Assembly: GCA_007922195.1 (NCBI GenBank)
Contig: ML681989.1
Coordinates: 47,996,451 to 48,060,450, forward strand
Length of the DNA stretch: 64,000 nt
DNA from: Podocnemis expansa
Lineage: Eukaryota > Chordata > Testudines > Podocnemididae
Direction: 5' to 3'
Shown: positions 13,501-28,500 of the stretch, piece after piece
How the letters are laid out: every line of letters starts with the position of its first letter
How positions within the stretch are numbered: the stretch's first letter is position 1
Program-made: the position numbers and the translations under genes
The notes under the pieces: model-generated
Database searches by the model: none
What the model saw: the letters and a program-made list of their open reading frames with translations, nothing else
What the model was told of the DNA's origin: nothing

Positions 13501-16500
13501 TGCAAATATATTTTTAATATGTGTGAGCATTTGAGTGTGGGGAAGAGTGAGAGAGAGTTTATACGGATATAAAACAAAACATTTGAAGGTTAGAAACCTA
13601 GAAACCTTATCTCTCACCCTTCTGGTTATGCATATCAAGCAGTCTCTAACACCATGATAAATGGAGTTAATGTTTCTACATTTACTACACAGTAGATAGT
13701 GAGCTGAGGAAGAAAAAAAAGCAAACTATATTTTATCCTCACTGTTCAATCAGTGTTTAATGAACTACACACCATCCAACCTTTGTAACTAAAGAGACAG
13801 AGCACTCCAAAGGTCTTGTTTCACTTCCTGCACGTAATCCATCCTATCCACTGAGGACCCAGTTTTTGTCTCAGTAATGCAGGTGTGAACTCGGAGCAAA
13901 TCCATTAATTTACTTGGATTTATAGTAAATGCATAATGCATTATAAAGCTCAGACCTTCTTGTCTTATTCACTATATACCCCTGTACCATTAGCAGTGCA
14001 ATATCTAACTTCCACAATGAATGAAGCAGGGACCCTGCAGAAAAAATAAAATGACAATCTTACTTTAAGACAATATTATAATACCTGTGGAAAAGGAAAC
14101 AGAATTAAGCTTCTATTTCCTTACTTTTTAGAGCATCACTTTAAAACCTCAATCATCTTTTAACATGATTTGTTTATGGAATTTCCTAGGCTTTGTTTTT
14201 TCACTTCCAAATATAATTCATGATGAGGCACTGCTTGCTATTATCCAGCAAATCATCTTGCATTTTCTGTACATTAAGGACAAACTATAAAGATGCATTT
14301 CACTGAAGTTATTACTGTGATAGGTTTGAAGATGCTCCATAATAATTTGAGAATACTCTACACTGACACGATTGAGATTTTTTGGGGGTGTCATTATACT
14401 GCTTTAACAGAGCAGTAGACTGTCGGGGGGGGGGGGGCAGACATGAAAGGGAGGAAATGGCTCAAACCACATCTCAGCAAACATGAGGTTTCTGAAGAAA
14501 CAATGCTAGGTGTATTAACTTAGAAGATTTAGCCTCTAGCCAAGTTACAAAGCTGATTTGAACCAGTACAGAAAGAGGCTCCCAATACAGGAGATCAAAA
14601 CACTTGACAAGTGTAAAAAGGAATACTGTCTTCAGAACGGCCTTGTTTTATAGAACCAGACAGAGATAACCCTTGCTGCAGGTGTCAGACAAAGGTAGGC
14701 CTGCTAAGATTACCATCAGGAACAATAAGTCTAGAGGTAAAGCTGAAATTTTGTCAAGTCCATTTTTAGAAGAAGTCACTGATGGGTCCTGGGTAATACA
14801 CAAAAATTCACAGAAGCCCATGCCATCTGTGACTTTTCACTAAAAATAACAGGACAGCAGCTGGAAGCTGCGTATGGGGAAGTAGGAGGTGCAGTAGCTG
14901 AGAGCTGCGGGAAGGAGTGATAGTACACAACAGCTGGGAGATGGGAAGCAACCACAGGCAGTGGAGGGAGCACAGGTCCCTGACATTTCCCCTGCTGCCT
15001 GCAGTTCAGAGTTGCAGGGCTGTGTGGTGTTACTTGCCCACAAAGAGTCTGAACAGCAGCTTTGAGATACGACCTGTCTCACTCTTCTCAGTCACATCCC
15101 CATGGACTCTGATTCCACAGCTATATATTTTATCATTTTTTTTCCCCAAGAAACTGTGAAATTCATTATCTTTAATGGAGAAATCTGCTGTTTTGTATCA
15201 TCAAGCACCTGGCATTTTGTTTTGTCTCTCTGCCCTACCAGGACCTGCCTGCAGCTGCCTCTTGCTCTCCAGCTTTTCCCACAAAGGGAACTTAATTTGA
15301 TCACAGTTCACATTCCTTTCACTGTTTTGTGGAGCCAAACAACAGAGCTGGAGTTAGGGCTTCATCTGTAGCCAGGTAGAGGAGCAGACAGAAGCATAGT
15401 CTGGTAAGCTGTCCCTGCCTTTAAAACAGCATAGTAGCTAAGACCTGATGAGCAGAAGACAGTAAGGCTGACTACAAACTCCTTGGTTCCCTGGCACAAA
15501 ATAATGTAATGCGATTGCCTAGACAGTTGTCCGCAAAAACTGAACGCCTGAGAGCAGAGCTGGACTACCTGGAGAACCCAGTAGAAAACAAGAAAAAAAA
15601 AACTGTGAAAAACAACGTATGTATTTTACATAGAATCTGGAAAGGACCATAAAAAGTCATCAAGTCCAGTCCCCTACAGTCATGGCAGGACCAAGTACCC
15701 TCTTAAACCATCCCTGACTAATTACTGTTGTCAGCTACAGACATAGCTGGAGTGATACCAAGTTTAAAATGTATTTCATGATGGTATAATAAAATTAACA
15801 TAGCAATGGAATTTGTGTTTTGCTGCCACAAACTGTTGTCTCAATACGCTGCAATATACATGGGGCACTACCTTAGCAAAGATCCCATTCTCAACTGGGC
15901 AAACATTTTAAACACTGAATTTTTGGAAGAAGAACTCATTTTGTGAAATGCAACATATAGTGAACAACACAACCATCATTTATGGGGGAATTGTCATTTA
16001 AAAACATATTGAGATGGAGAAGAAAGGATGCATTTTTGAGATGATAGTATATATAGAAATATTACATTTGTAAGGTCTCCCTGAGTTACATCTTTCTAAA
16101 AATATATACTCCTTTCTCTAAAGGCAGGGTCTTCACCAGGTCCCATTAAACTAAAACTTTCAGTTCTCTCCAGTGAAGTGGAAAGCTTTAGTGACTGTAA
16201 ACCTTGTGAGAAGTTGGAATAGTATGAAATCCATGTTAATGTGAAGCAGAGCTTTTATTTTTTACCCCTGGATATCATTCTAGCAAGTCTTTGTCATAAA
16301 ATATTAACATTGTTTTACTCTGTTTAGGGTGTCTTATCAGGAAGCAATAATAAAATTATTCCATTTTTGTAAAACTTCCAGGATGTTTAACTAGCAGGCC
16401 AAAAAGCACATCATCTTCAAGTAACTGTTTTAACTCCTCACACTCTCATATGTACCAAGCTCTGCTAATGGTTATGCAATTTGTTGCAACACACATGGGG

Positions 16501-19500
16501 GGGGGTAGGGATTTTTGGTTTTTTTCTTTTTTCTTTTTGCTTGCTTGCTTAGTTGATTAGGGGCCTTTTGGAGTAGGGAGGAATCCATCACTAGGCTTGC
16601 TTTATTTCTAGTCACATAGTAAAAACACTGAAGTATAAGATAAATGGATTCCACATTACTGTGACCCTGCTTGCAACCTCAGCCAATTCAACCTGAAAGA
16701 ACTAGTGAATTATCATTTGCAGATTTTTGTAAAGTATGACATTTCTAGTTCCAATTTCTTAGGAGCAATGTGAGTATTAAATCACAAGGTGCATTTGTGA
16801 TATTTAGTGGTCATTGCTGTAGGCAATAATGGCTACAAGATTAGGAGGTATTGAGTGTGGTTCTGACAGACAGAAGAAAACAAATATTGAAGAATGTACC
16901 TCCAGAAGGTGTCTTGCAGCTGGGATGCAAGTTGGGTGGGAGATAATGTACACAAGAGACTGTGGGCTCAGGAAGAGAACAGATATTCAAGAAGCCAGAG
17001 GGGAAGGAACTGGCAGTTGGGAAGCAGGTCAGATTTGATTCTAACCCAGGGCAGGGGAGGAGTTGGAAGCAAACAGCAGATTAGAGCTCTTCAGTAACTG
17101 GAGAGCTGCAGATGTGGGAGGAGGAAGAGGGGTGAAGAAAGGGAGAGAGAGATGATATAAAGAATGAGAGAACAAAGTACAAAACTGCTGAGAGAATATA
17201 TTCATCCTGAATGTTTAAACAGCCAGTAAGGATCTGAATCCAGAAAACTTTCAGTTTAGAAAGAGAAGATGCATATGGATAACCTTCCTTCTTCACAGTC
17301 ATATACTTTATTAGTATTTTACTTTACAGGAGTTAAATTCAACAAAACCTAAAGCACGGTAGGAGGTCTATGTTCTTCCAGATGCTGCCCTGAGTTCTGC
17401 CGTATTAGTCAACACACACAGTTTTCAGAAATGTCTCCATTTAACATTAATCAGTGTTACTGCTGACAGCTATCAGCTATTGCATTAACTGTCACCCTAC
17501 AACCAGCAGAGGTTGGAAATTGTAAGCATATTTAGCATTCCCTGCCTTCTAATCAGTGAGCTGCCTTCTGCCAGGTAAACAATAATACACAGAGCAAAAT
17601 AGCTGCTCTGATAGTTTAGGATGATGACCTAGAATGACTGAGAAAGTGGGAGTTGGGGGGGGGGGAATAAAACGATGATAAAGGAGAAAAGAACATGTTA
17701 AAATAAAAAAACCTCAGCTCATGAAAACAGCACCTCATAATTGTTTATGAACCCTAGACTCCAAGGAGTTAGTTTCTCTAGAAAAACATTTCATATTACA
17801 CACTCACTATGGCCACCATTCTATGATTTTGTTTCTATTAAAAACAATGAAATTGCTTTTTTAATTGCAGTCCTGAACTCCATTTTTGCAAAACAGTTAG
17901 CCCTATAGTTTAAGAGGTGTCAAAGTCAGAAGCACCTTTAAGCAGAAATAAATTGTGGAATCTAAGTTTTATCTGCTATTAGTATTTCTGATCCTCACTG
18001 GACACCTTATTTTGTGACTTCTTATTCTCTGTTGTCAGTAGTCAGAAAGAAAAAAAAGACTTCAGAGAAGTCATATCTCTTAACAACAGCGTATCATGGC
18101 ACTTGCAACCATCGGAGGGGATAAAGTAATGAAATCCCCCTTGAGACAACGTTACTGGGGGAAAAGTATTGCCTTGCATTAAAAATCAGACAAAAGAATT
18201 ACAGAAGATTAGGTTCTTTTGCTTTAAATGTGAAATGGTGTTATAAAAAATGTAATGGAGTTATAAAAAATTAAGATGACATTTATTTAAATTCTAGTAC
18301 TTGTATAATGCAAGGCTAAGAACATAAGTAACAGGCTTTAATTGTTGATATTGTTAAATGTATTTAACTGGGAAGTATTTAATTATATGAAAACACTTGT
18401 TTTTCAATACAATTTGGGGAAAACTAGAAGTAATATATTTATACTAGCCAATTTATTCTTCATCCATAACATTGTATGGAAAACACCATAGTTAAATAAG
18501 AGTCCTTCTGAAGTTTCCAGTTTCTCCATCTGTAAAATGTGAATAACGATGCTTACCCCTTTGTGACATGCTACATGAATTAAGTATTTATTATGTACAC
18601 TAATTCAGACTATAAAATGAAGCCAACTAATATAATGGATTTCTTTCAGATTATGTAAAAGGATTTATTATACAACACACCATACTTTTAATAAGTGTTA
18701 TTTACTCTATTCTTATTATTAAATACATATCGTATTATACTAAATTCCAAAACAACAATTATGGGACAAACTTTGTTGCTTCTTTCTAATGCTGACAGCT
18801 TTTCAAGTAGGAGGAAGAATGCATCTAAAAAGGTTGTTGAACATTTACAATGATTTTAAACTGAGAATGTTATGAACATATGCACTCAAATTAAATGTGT
18901 ATATCAAGGTATCTTACTCATAAAATAAAAAAGCACATCTTCAATACTGGCTGTAGCAAAATTACAAATATATTTATTTATTAAAAGTTTAATCAACCTC
19001 TTGCCTCATTTGTTTTATGTACCCTCTTATGTCCTTTCTTGCATTTCCAGAAATTCAGCTTTTCCCCTTCTGCAAACAACCAGTTTTAAAACGGAGTTAA
19101 AAATCTAACCACCACACAAAACATCCACCAGTGCCAAAAGGAGACTTGCAAAAAGATCCAAAGTAGATTATGACCTTTCTAATTTTACACTACTATGACA
19201 TATCATGTGTTCAGGATCTTGTTTTCACCTTGATGGCTAACTACTACTGCCCTTTATTTCTCTTCCTTGCCCATCTTCTTGCTCTGCTTCCTTGTCTTAT
19301 CAACTCCTCTATTTTTCCATGAAGCAATCAACTCTTTAGGTTCTACTTCTACTCCCTCCCCATTCTGTCTAAAGAATCATTATCAATTAAATAATTAATG
19401 TTGACCTTAATATGTCATCACTGGACTTTAGTGTTGGTACCTCAGTATGATTAATAGTGGGTAAGGGAGTTCACACCCCTCTCGCTGTGTTAGTCTGTCA

Positions 19501-22500
19501 GAAATTCAGGATAAGACTATCAGTTTACATTCAGTTCATATTTGGAAGTTTCTTAGCAAATATTAAAACTAGAATTTTTTTTAAACAAGAACTTTATCAT
19601 ATAGACACAGAGGTGAGGACTGGATAATTGAAACTCCTGAGCTACAGCAAGTACAAGACACTACTTGCCAAAACTTGAGAACATCACAAAGTCTCAATTG
19701 GAAAACTAACAATTTTTAAAATCCTTCCCTATTAAAATTAACCCAAAACAAATCAATGCTTCCTTCCAGAACTGAAATCTATAGACTTGTCACCTCAATT
19801 CATAAATGCACTCTTAAAGAATCCCAGGATACATTTACCCCACTATAATGTCCCTGTTAATAAGATTCACTTGCTGTCCTGTCCTGACAGCAGCATTTGA
19901 GACACTGTGGGAAACTGCAGGTCAATTACTGCTTACCAAACCAGAGGCATGATTCATTTAACTCAATCATGAGCATAAGGCAGAGGTTTTCAACCAGTGT
20001 GCCTCAGTGAGAATTGTCCAAGTGTGTCATGAAATTTTGTACGAAAGTGAAGAAAATCAATGTAGAACAAACATTGTTTCATCTTAAACAATACTCACTC
20101 CAACCAAAATTACAACTCACAAGACTTGTGAAAATTAATCATCAAATTAAAAGCAAGGTATCGGTCTTTCAATTCTAAAACATGAACATTTTAAACACAG
20201 GTGGCCAAAGGGCAAAATTGAGATGATGTGTATTTTTTTCAGTGAATTTGAAACATTAATACATTTGATCTTCCTTTAGCTTCCTGTATGCATTATGTTT
20301 CAAACCTCTCTAACAAGACCATAACCGTAATAAATGTGATGTTTACGAGCAATCAGTGCACCTGAAAAAAGGGGGTGTGCCGTGGAACTGTGTGTCTCAT
20401 TGAAGCGTGCCATGTTACTGAAGGGGATGGGAACCACTGATGTAACGGATGTGGAAACAGCCCTCTAAGAGAGACCCTAAAGGAAAGAAACTAAGCAGCC
20501 AGGTTTAGGGGAGGAGAGAATAGGAATGGTCATTTATATAAATATTTTTAATTAGCTTTTTGGAAACAATGGATGATGACTTGTACTTGCAACTTTGTTG
20601 TTCCCGGTCTGCTGCAATTTGGCCATGGCATTAGCAAATAGCTCTTCCCCTGCCTGCAGCCCTAGCAAGGTCTGAATTCTATTTCTTGCCTGGGCAGTGT
20701 GGAGAGCTTTTCACCCAAGCAAGTAACAGCATCTGAGCTTCCCCAGCTTGTTTTTTGTGAGAAGGAAGGGCATGTTGTGTCACGTGGGGACAGCTGACTT
20801 CCCGCAAGCTACAGCACTTTGTTGGCTACCCACAGTGGAATACTTTTAAATTTGACCTAATGGCAAGCAATGGGGATGGAAGAACCCAGCACTAGGAGTG
20901 TGGATACTCCTCTGAATTTATTAATTTGGCAGCTCAACTGACTTCAAATCTCTCCCCAGTGTAGACATGCCCTAGACATGCTTGTTTGTAATTATCAACA
21001 TATGTACTTTTCAGCTCACTATTCTCCCAATATGTGGAGCTGGCTAAGTCCCAGGGCCTCAGGGTATACAGCCACAAAAAACCTGTAGCTGCTCAGCACC
21101 AGGCAACTCAGGTCCCCAGGATTTGTGCTGTGGAATTATTACATTGCTGTGTAGACTTCTTGGATTAGGCTGGAGCACCTCTTAGGATCCCATAGCTCAG
21201 GTTCCAGCCCAAGCTGAGGTGTCTACAGAGCACTGTAACAGCCCCACAGCCCGAGCCCTGTGATCCCAAATCGGCTGGTACAAGCCATTTATGTGTGTCT
21301 AGCTGCTGTATTTCTGAAATAGCAATGAACATGGTTTATAGTTAATCATCCACACCTACTGCAGACAGTCAGTGTCAGCAGTGGGTCATTTTTCCAATGC
21401 AAAACAGGCCCTTGGGGGCTATTTAACTCTACAATTCTCTTCCCTCAAGTGAGTCCATCAGAAGACAAATTTCTCAGCTATTATGACATTGCAAAGCTCC
21501 TGTATTTTCATACACATTTAGGGAGGTAAGAGTTGAGTTGACTGCAAGGCACTGATGAATGTTAATTTGGTGGAGGAGGCTGGTGTTTTGAGATGTCTTT
21601 TTCCATTCTTACAGTGCGCATATTTTACATTTTTGTAAATGTTCTTGGGGCAATAGATTTAAACTTTTCATATTACAAGAAAGAAAGAAATGTGTAACAT
21701 TTACATAAATGTAACTGCAGAAGTTATTTTCTTAAGAAAGTAATGATTTTCTGAAAACTATTCCAAGGCCACTATTATTGAAATATTTGCTGCTTTTAAC
21801 TACTTAGAACTTTTGTTACACATTCTTATGTCAGATCTCTGTTTTCTCTAATCTTAAAAAACATATTAAATGCATCCTTTAAAGCTATTATCATGAATTC
21901 TGCCCTATAAACTTACTTCTTTTGGTGTGAAGTACAATGAACATTGCAAAGTTGCCTTGGCACCTAACTCCACAGAATACAAATGTGGCTTCAGGGGATG
22001 ATGATTATCTGCTGTCAAACAAAACACAGAGACAATTGTATGTTACAATAATATGCTTCATACCTGTTCTTTAGTTTTGTAAAAGTTACCAGTCTACAAA
22101 CTTATTCCCAATATAGGGTAGATACAATTTCTTTTCTAATTTAGCATGGCTGAATTCACTATAGTGTCTAATCCTAAGAAATGCTGATCACCAAGAGCTT
22201 CCATTACAGTCAGTAGGATTTGAGATGCCAATACCTCAGAGGATCAAGCCTCTCATCACTGCTTTTTATTATTTTTAAAATCAGCACTTTAGGCAAAAAT
22301 ACTCATGTCAATATAATTAAAACTAATGCCGCAGAAGTGGAGCATTTGTCTGTAATTCTGTTTCTGAAGATACCATAACATACAGTAGCTCTATCTTCAT
22401 TCTACAGGCTGTCTACCCTCTAGAGCATTGGTTCTCAACCTTTCGCGAGTTGTGACACACATGACAGTATGTTGCAACCCAACGGGACACAGCAGCCCAC

Positions 22501-25500
22501 CCTTCCCAGGCTAAATCCCATCTCCAAGGCTCATCGCAACATACTTACCACTGTGCAGCAACACAGTAATGTGTCCTGACACAGTGATTGAGAACTGCTG
22601 CTCTAAAGCAGTGGTACGGGAGACAAAGCATGATATATTACAGGTACATAACTGTTTATAACTGAACCTCTAAAACTTCCACCATTAGTTCCTGATGGTG
22701 AAGAAGGAAGAGCTCCCTAACAAGCCCATTACATTTAATATTTTAAAAATAAATGGAAAAAACAAATGAAAGAATAAATATCCCATTGCTGTTATGTTAA
22801 TGGGCTATTATGGTTCATTGGTGTTTCTTTTTTTTCATTGTCCTAACATTAACAAGGTTATGGGGGGCAGGAATAAGGCAGGGGACAGGGAGGAAGGATT
22901 CTGAGCTAGGTCTACACTAAGAAGTTAGCTTGAGCTATGTCACTCAAGAACATTAAAAAGCCCCTATAGTTAAACTGGCCTATAACTACTAGTGCAAACA
23001 CCACAAAGTCATCAAAAGAATTCTTCTGCCAGCATAGCGATTGCTTCTCAAAGGAATGACTACCATCACTGTAGTGAGGGTATATCGATATTGTCATGTA
23101 AATTTGTGTACAAACCCAGTCTCAATCCTAATCCTCCTTGTGTCTACACGGCAATTGCAATAACTCCAGTTTCAGACACAGGGTCCTAGGACTCTGCAGG
23201 GCTGAAAGGTCCAAGCTCAAGTCAAGTGAGGACCAGGACCCAAGACCCCATTGCTTCATAGTGTAGATGCAAAGGTGTATTTGGGTACTGGGGAAAAGAA
23301 ATCCAGAATTAGCCAGCAATTTCATGGGACAACTTTTCATACTCTCCAACCCAAGAATCTGCAACACACCCTACTGAAATGAGAGACACCTTCCCTCTTT
23401 CCCCCACTCCAGTTTGCAAAGGACAGCAGCTCAGGTCATTAATAGCTCTCTCTTCTGATCATCAGTTTGCAAGGACTCTATATGGCAACCTCTGGGGTTA
23501 GAATGAGATTGGTGAACTGTTCAAACTTCCTGTAACATGCAGGACATCACAGTCCTAGGGCTAGAACAGCCACATTTTGGAAGCTGTGACCCTGATGGAA
23601 GAGCTAACTTGGGTATGATCCATAACAACTTAATAAGAGGCACTGAAATGTAATCAAGACAATCTACTTGTGTGTCAATGTACTCCAGCAATAATTAACA
23701 CATTTAATTTTAGCAGAAGAGTCAAGGGTAGATGCTAAGCATATTTGTCTGTGTTTCCCTTTATCTTGCTAGAAGTTTAACAATGCTAATACCCTTTCAT
23801 GTTTTAATGGCCTTATGTGTGCAGATGTTTCAGTTAACCTTAAGATCAAAGATGTAAGATACTGCAGGAAACTAATATTATTTGTTTATTCAACTCAATT
23901 ATCTATGCTGTAATGGAGTACAGGTTAACTGTATATATGAATGATTGCAGAAAGTTTACCTGGCTATGCATAGGAAATAGAAGACCACCCTCAAAGCAAC
24001 AATCACTGTCTATTCTTTTCTTCAAGGAAGGAAAAGCCCCAGGCCAATTGTGCCATCTCAGGTTTGCTTAAACTTTAACAAAGAAGCTCTAGGAAGCCAT
24101 AAGACTCAAGTCTCCAGGTTTATTCTGGATCACTCTGGAATTCTCAAAGACCCTGAGCAAACCCAACATCTGGACTGCCTATTGGACTATAACCTTTTAA
24201 GTTCCATGAAGACTTTTACTAATTGGCAGCCTCACCATTTCTGCTATGAAAATCAACTAAGGACAGCAAACATAACTAAGTGTATATATCCACCTTTTAA
24301 CCTTTGTGCTCTCTTCTTTTGATTAATCAATCTTAGATTTAGTAATTAAGTATCATCTGCAAGCACTTATTTGGGAGAGAGCTGAGATTCACTGCCCGGA
24401 GGAGCAATGTATTCCTTTGGGACTGGCAGAACATTAACTGTGGTGAATAAGTTTCTCCAATAAGGGAACTATATTTGACTTTTGGTTAAGCAGTGGACTA
24501 TTACAGAAGTAGTTTAGTACTGACTTGGTAAATCTAATTATAAAATAAGCCACCAGTTTTTTAAAATTATCTTCCCTATTTCTTCCAGTCTGGTATTTTC
24601 AGCAGAGCCCATCCCAGGCACCATGGTCACAGAGAACACTAGGTACCTTGGCACACTGTTAACTAGACTCAAGTCTGTATATTGCAGTGGGAGCTTTAGG
24701 GTTGAGCACAGGTCAGAAAAGTTAATTTAAGATTTAAATACAGTAAACACCCAAGACCGGAGTTTCCTAACACAGGTCAGTTTACCCAAATCCCATTAAC
24801 CCTGACTGTAGACATGGCCTGAAGCACTATACTGGTGCAGCTGTGTCACTTCAACGTTTCCATTAATGACACAGACTGACTTACTTTACCACTGCAACCA
24901 CCTAGTATAAATCATATGTAATTTTTACATAACACAGAAATGTAAAAAACAAACAAAATACAAATGATTCATGCATCTGAAAACCCAAACTTAAGTGAGC
25001 ATTCATTTGGGGAAGGAAATTATTTTCTTGTATTGACAGGAAAGTTTTTTAAAGGAAAAACAATTTTGTAAAAATGTTTCTTCTTCATACCAAATGTCTG
25101 TCTATGGAGGAAATGAAAGAAAACCAATCAAATATTAAGTTTTGCTCTTCATTTGTTAACAAAAATCCTGCTTTCTAGATAAACACAACATACATAAAAG
25201 AGGAAAGGAGAAAAGCTAGAATGGAAAGACGAACTGCTATCTTCTGTTATTACTTTATTTACATTTGAGACGCAAGTGACATATACACTGGTTACAAACA
25301 AATTGCTTTAGTTTTTTAGAACCTGCTACACTTCCTTCATCTGATGTGGAGTCTGACTTGCATGATGTGGAGTTCTCCATCATGCTGGAATAAATCCTGT
25401 TCAGATTAACTTTAGCCTATCCTGCCCTTTATGGCAATAATATAATGGAGTTAAATCAGTTCCAAAACTGATGAAGTTTTGAATCAATCAAACAGAAGAC

Positions 25501-28500
25501 AGAAAGAGAGGAGAATAGACAGAGCAGAATAAGAAAGGGGCAGAAGAAATGTAGACTTTGCTGAGACCCAGCAGTCCTCATGACAAGGACATGAAATCTT
25601 TCATGTTCTTCAGAATGGTCTTCCTGCTTTCCCAGTGCTCTGTCTGTGGCCTGGACACATGCCTTTCACTGACAAGGCAAAAGTCATGTTTGCACTGTTG
25701 CTGACAAGATGTCTTGAAAAGCACTGTGCTCACCTCTACCCTACCCCCCAGCATATCCAGAAAAAAACAATTAGTCTGTGTTTCCCCAAAGGTCCAAATA
25801 AAGATGGTTTCAATACTACTAACACAGGTGAGTCCCTCCATTTCAAGCTACTGTTAATATATTTATACACCAGCTCTTAATCTCTTCAGCATTCCGAGAT
25901 ATCATATTACCACTTCCATCAATTCTACAAAATTCAATTTACATGGTTCCCCCCATCCTTCTCCATTATGTGCATTTGCCTGACAACAGTTTTATGAAAC
26001 TGTTTTGACTTAAGCTGATCCTATTAAAGCCTTAAGTAGCACGGTGTGCAACATAAACTTTTCAAAGAGAACTCTTGTGAAAGTACACTACCTCTAGAGC
26101 AGATCTCCCAACTCTAAATCTGTGAAGGAGAGTGACTGTGTGAGACTGCACTGTGATTAAATCTTCAACAAACAGAATTCAAGTAATTTCTCCCTCTCTC
26201 TGAGACAGAGAGCAATTCTAGATAGTGTTATGAGCCGGCTAATTGAGTTAAAACCCCAATGAAAATTGTAGTCAAACTGTGCCCTTCATTTAAGATGGGT
26301 GTAAAAGAATTCTGTATCTAAAACAAATCAAAATGAAGTCTGTCCACAAAGTAGGAATATATGGGTGGAAGGTTCAACTGGGCATTATTCTGATCAGGTA
26401 AGTGGAAAAAGTTGAGCTGGGGAAGAGAGGTAAAAAAGAAACAGACAAACTCAAGTTATGGCTATACTGCCAGCAGCACCACCAGTGTAATATCAATTCT
26501 TTTAGTTTGATTGAGCATCAATACACACACTCAACTGAACACAGAGGTCCCTAGAAGTCAACACATTAAGACCACCACCTCAGGTGTGGTAGCACTACAT
26601 CTATGGGCAACCATTTCCCCTTGGCACAGTACAATAAAGATGCTGGGAAGCAGAAGTTAAGAAGTCAATGGGAGATAAGCAAACTACTCCTCATAGCTTG
26701 CATAAATTCTGTCAACTGCCACTGAATATCCTAGTAAGTGTAGGTGGGGTGTTAGTGGCAGAATGAAACCAATCATTAGTAGCTATAAGCCTATAAGCCC
26801 TATAACCCTGGATGAGCTATAAGCAGAGACACTAGCCACTGTTTTTTGGTTCCTCTTCCTGCATTCAGAGGACAACTTTGGCTATTCCTTGGAAATCAAC
26901 AGGAACCTATCAAAGAATTAATGATGTCTGGTATTTTCTAGTCAAAGCGGAAATACCACAGGGCCCCAAACTTTGATTAGCCAATCAGGGGCAACAAAGC
27001 ATCTCAAAAGAAAATGAGCCATACTAGTACAAAACAGGGAAAACAACAACAGACATCAAAACCAAAAATTTTTCAAAATCTGGACAACTTAAATAAAAGG
27101 CATCTAGAAAAGGAAACAAAAAATATAGAAGATAGATTTTTGGACTCCCTTGAAATAGGTTTTGCAGAACTGAAACACCAGAACTAGATTTCTCCCTAAT
27201 GCCAAACTCAAACATTAATGCTTTGTAAACATTCATGTGAACAGCGACCATGTAGCTGTCTTGCATGGAAACTTCCCTGCCACTAAAAATAAAAGTTGCT
27301 CTGTCCCAACTAGTAAAACCAAAGACAAGACATAACTGAGTGCTTTCCAGACATTTCATAGCTAGAACAGGTACAAAAGACATCCACTAAAAGTAAAACA
27401 GTCTCTCTCATGACAATATTACAGTACTCTTGGAATTAATATTAAAAAATGTTAGGTTAAATTTCTTGTAACCCTTCTAGCAGGGCGAGATGGCAGAACA
27501 AGGGCAAGGTCCTATATCTAGGGGATTCCAAATAATGTAACACTGCCAACAGGCTTGAGTCCCCACCCAGTTTTCTGGGAAATCATGCACTATCCCCTGG
27601 GCACCCCAAAGGGGTAAGGCTTCCCCACTTGCAAGCACAAGATGAGTGTGGTACACAGAACTTTTAATAGTAAAAACAACGTAAAAGGCCCAACAAAAGT
27701 CAGCACTGATCTAGAAAAATCAGTACACAGCCAGGTTCCCAACAACCAACATCGCATAACAGAACATATAAAAGACTCAATAGCAAAACCAGCACTGCTC
27801 TGGGGAATCAGTGCTAAACAGGCTTCCAACATGATCCCACACATCATAACAGCAAATGTGAACTCACTAGCAAAATCAGGACTGATCTGGAGAATCAGTG
27901 CTAAATAAGCTCCCAACAAACCCCAGGGAATCTTTCATGCCAGCTGTCTGCCAGCGCTAACCACTAGTCAACTCACTCCGTCCACTAGCACTGTCCCTTG
28001 GCTTTGCCTGCTGTCCGCCAGCTCCACCCACTAGTCGCTCACACTGTCCAGCCCACTGATGGGTGCTCCCACCGTCCGCCGACTCCACCCACTGGTCACT
28101 CACACTGTTCAATCCACCACTGGGTGCTCTCACCATCCGCCAGCTCCGCCCGCTGGTCACTCATGCCATCCAGCCCGCCACTGGCCACTCATGCTGTCCA
28201 CCAGCTCCACCCACTGGTCACTCACACCTTCCAGCCCACCACTGGCCACTCTCACAATCCACTGGCTCCACCCACTGGTCACTCACACTGTCCAGCCTGC
28301 TGCTGGCCTCTCTCACTGTCCACTGGCTCTGCCCGCTATCCACTGGCTCTGCCCACTGGTCACTCTGTCTGCTGCTTCTTTTCAGTGATTTCAGCTCAGA
28401 GAGAGGATTTTCCTCTTAGTGATTTCAGCTCAGAGAGAGAGAGTTTGCCTCTCTCAGTGATTTCAGCTCTTAAACCTCAAGTAGCTGCAGACAGCTTCTT

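Larger units (their letters stand above)
10807..21916 (-). other. CFAP47 intron o-p (11,110 bp, the longest here)
   Basis: Holds a fold-back repeat from 11553, a hAT-like MITE at 12205-12933, a G-run at 14425, a CR1 piece at 15627, a MIR-like 3' end at 18511, a hAT-like MITE at 19981 and a 'gtctacac'-type MITE near 21058. I see nothing recognisable in 13000-14400, 15730-18500 or 18620-19970. Confidence 0.7.

Noticed and set aside
4888..22011. Exon duplication between exons o and q (both 95 nt with the same phases)
   Set aside because: The encoded segments show no similarity. One is a module end and the other a module start.
27961..28372. CRISPR-like regularly spaced repeats
   Set aside because: The copies are contiguous with no unique spacers, and the host is a vertebrate.
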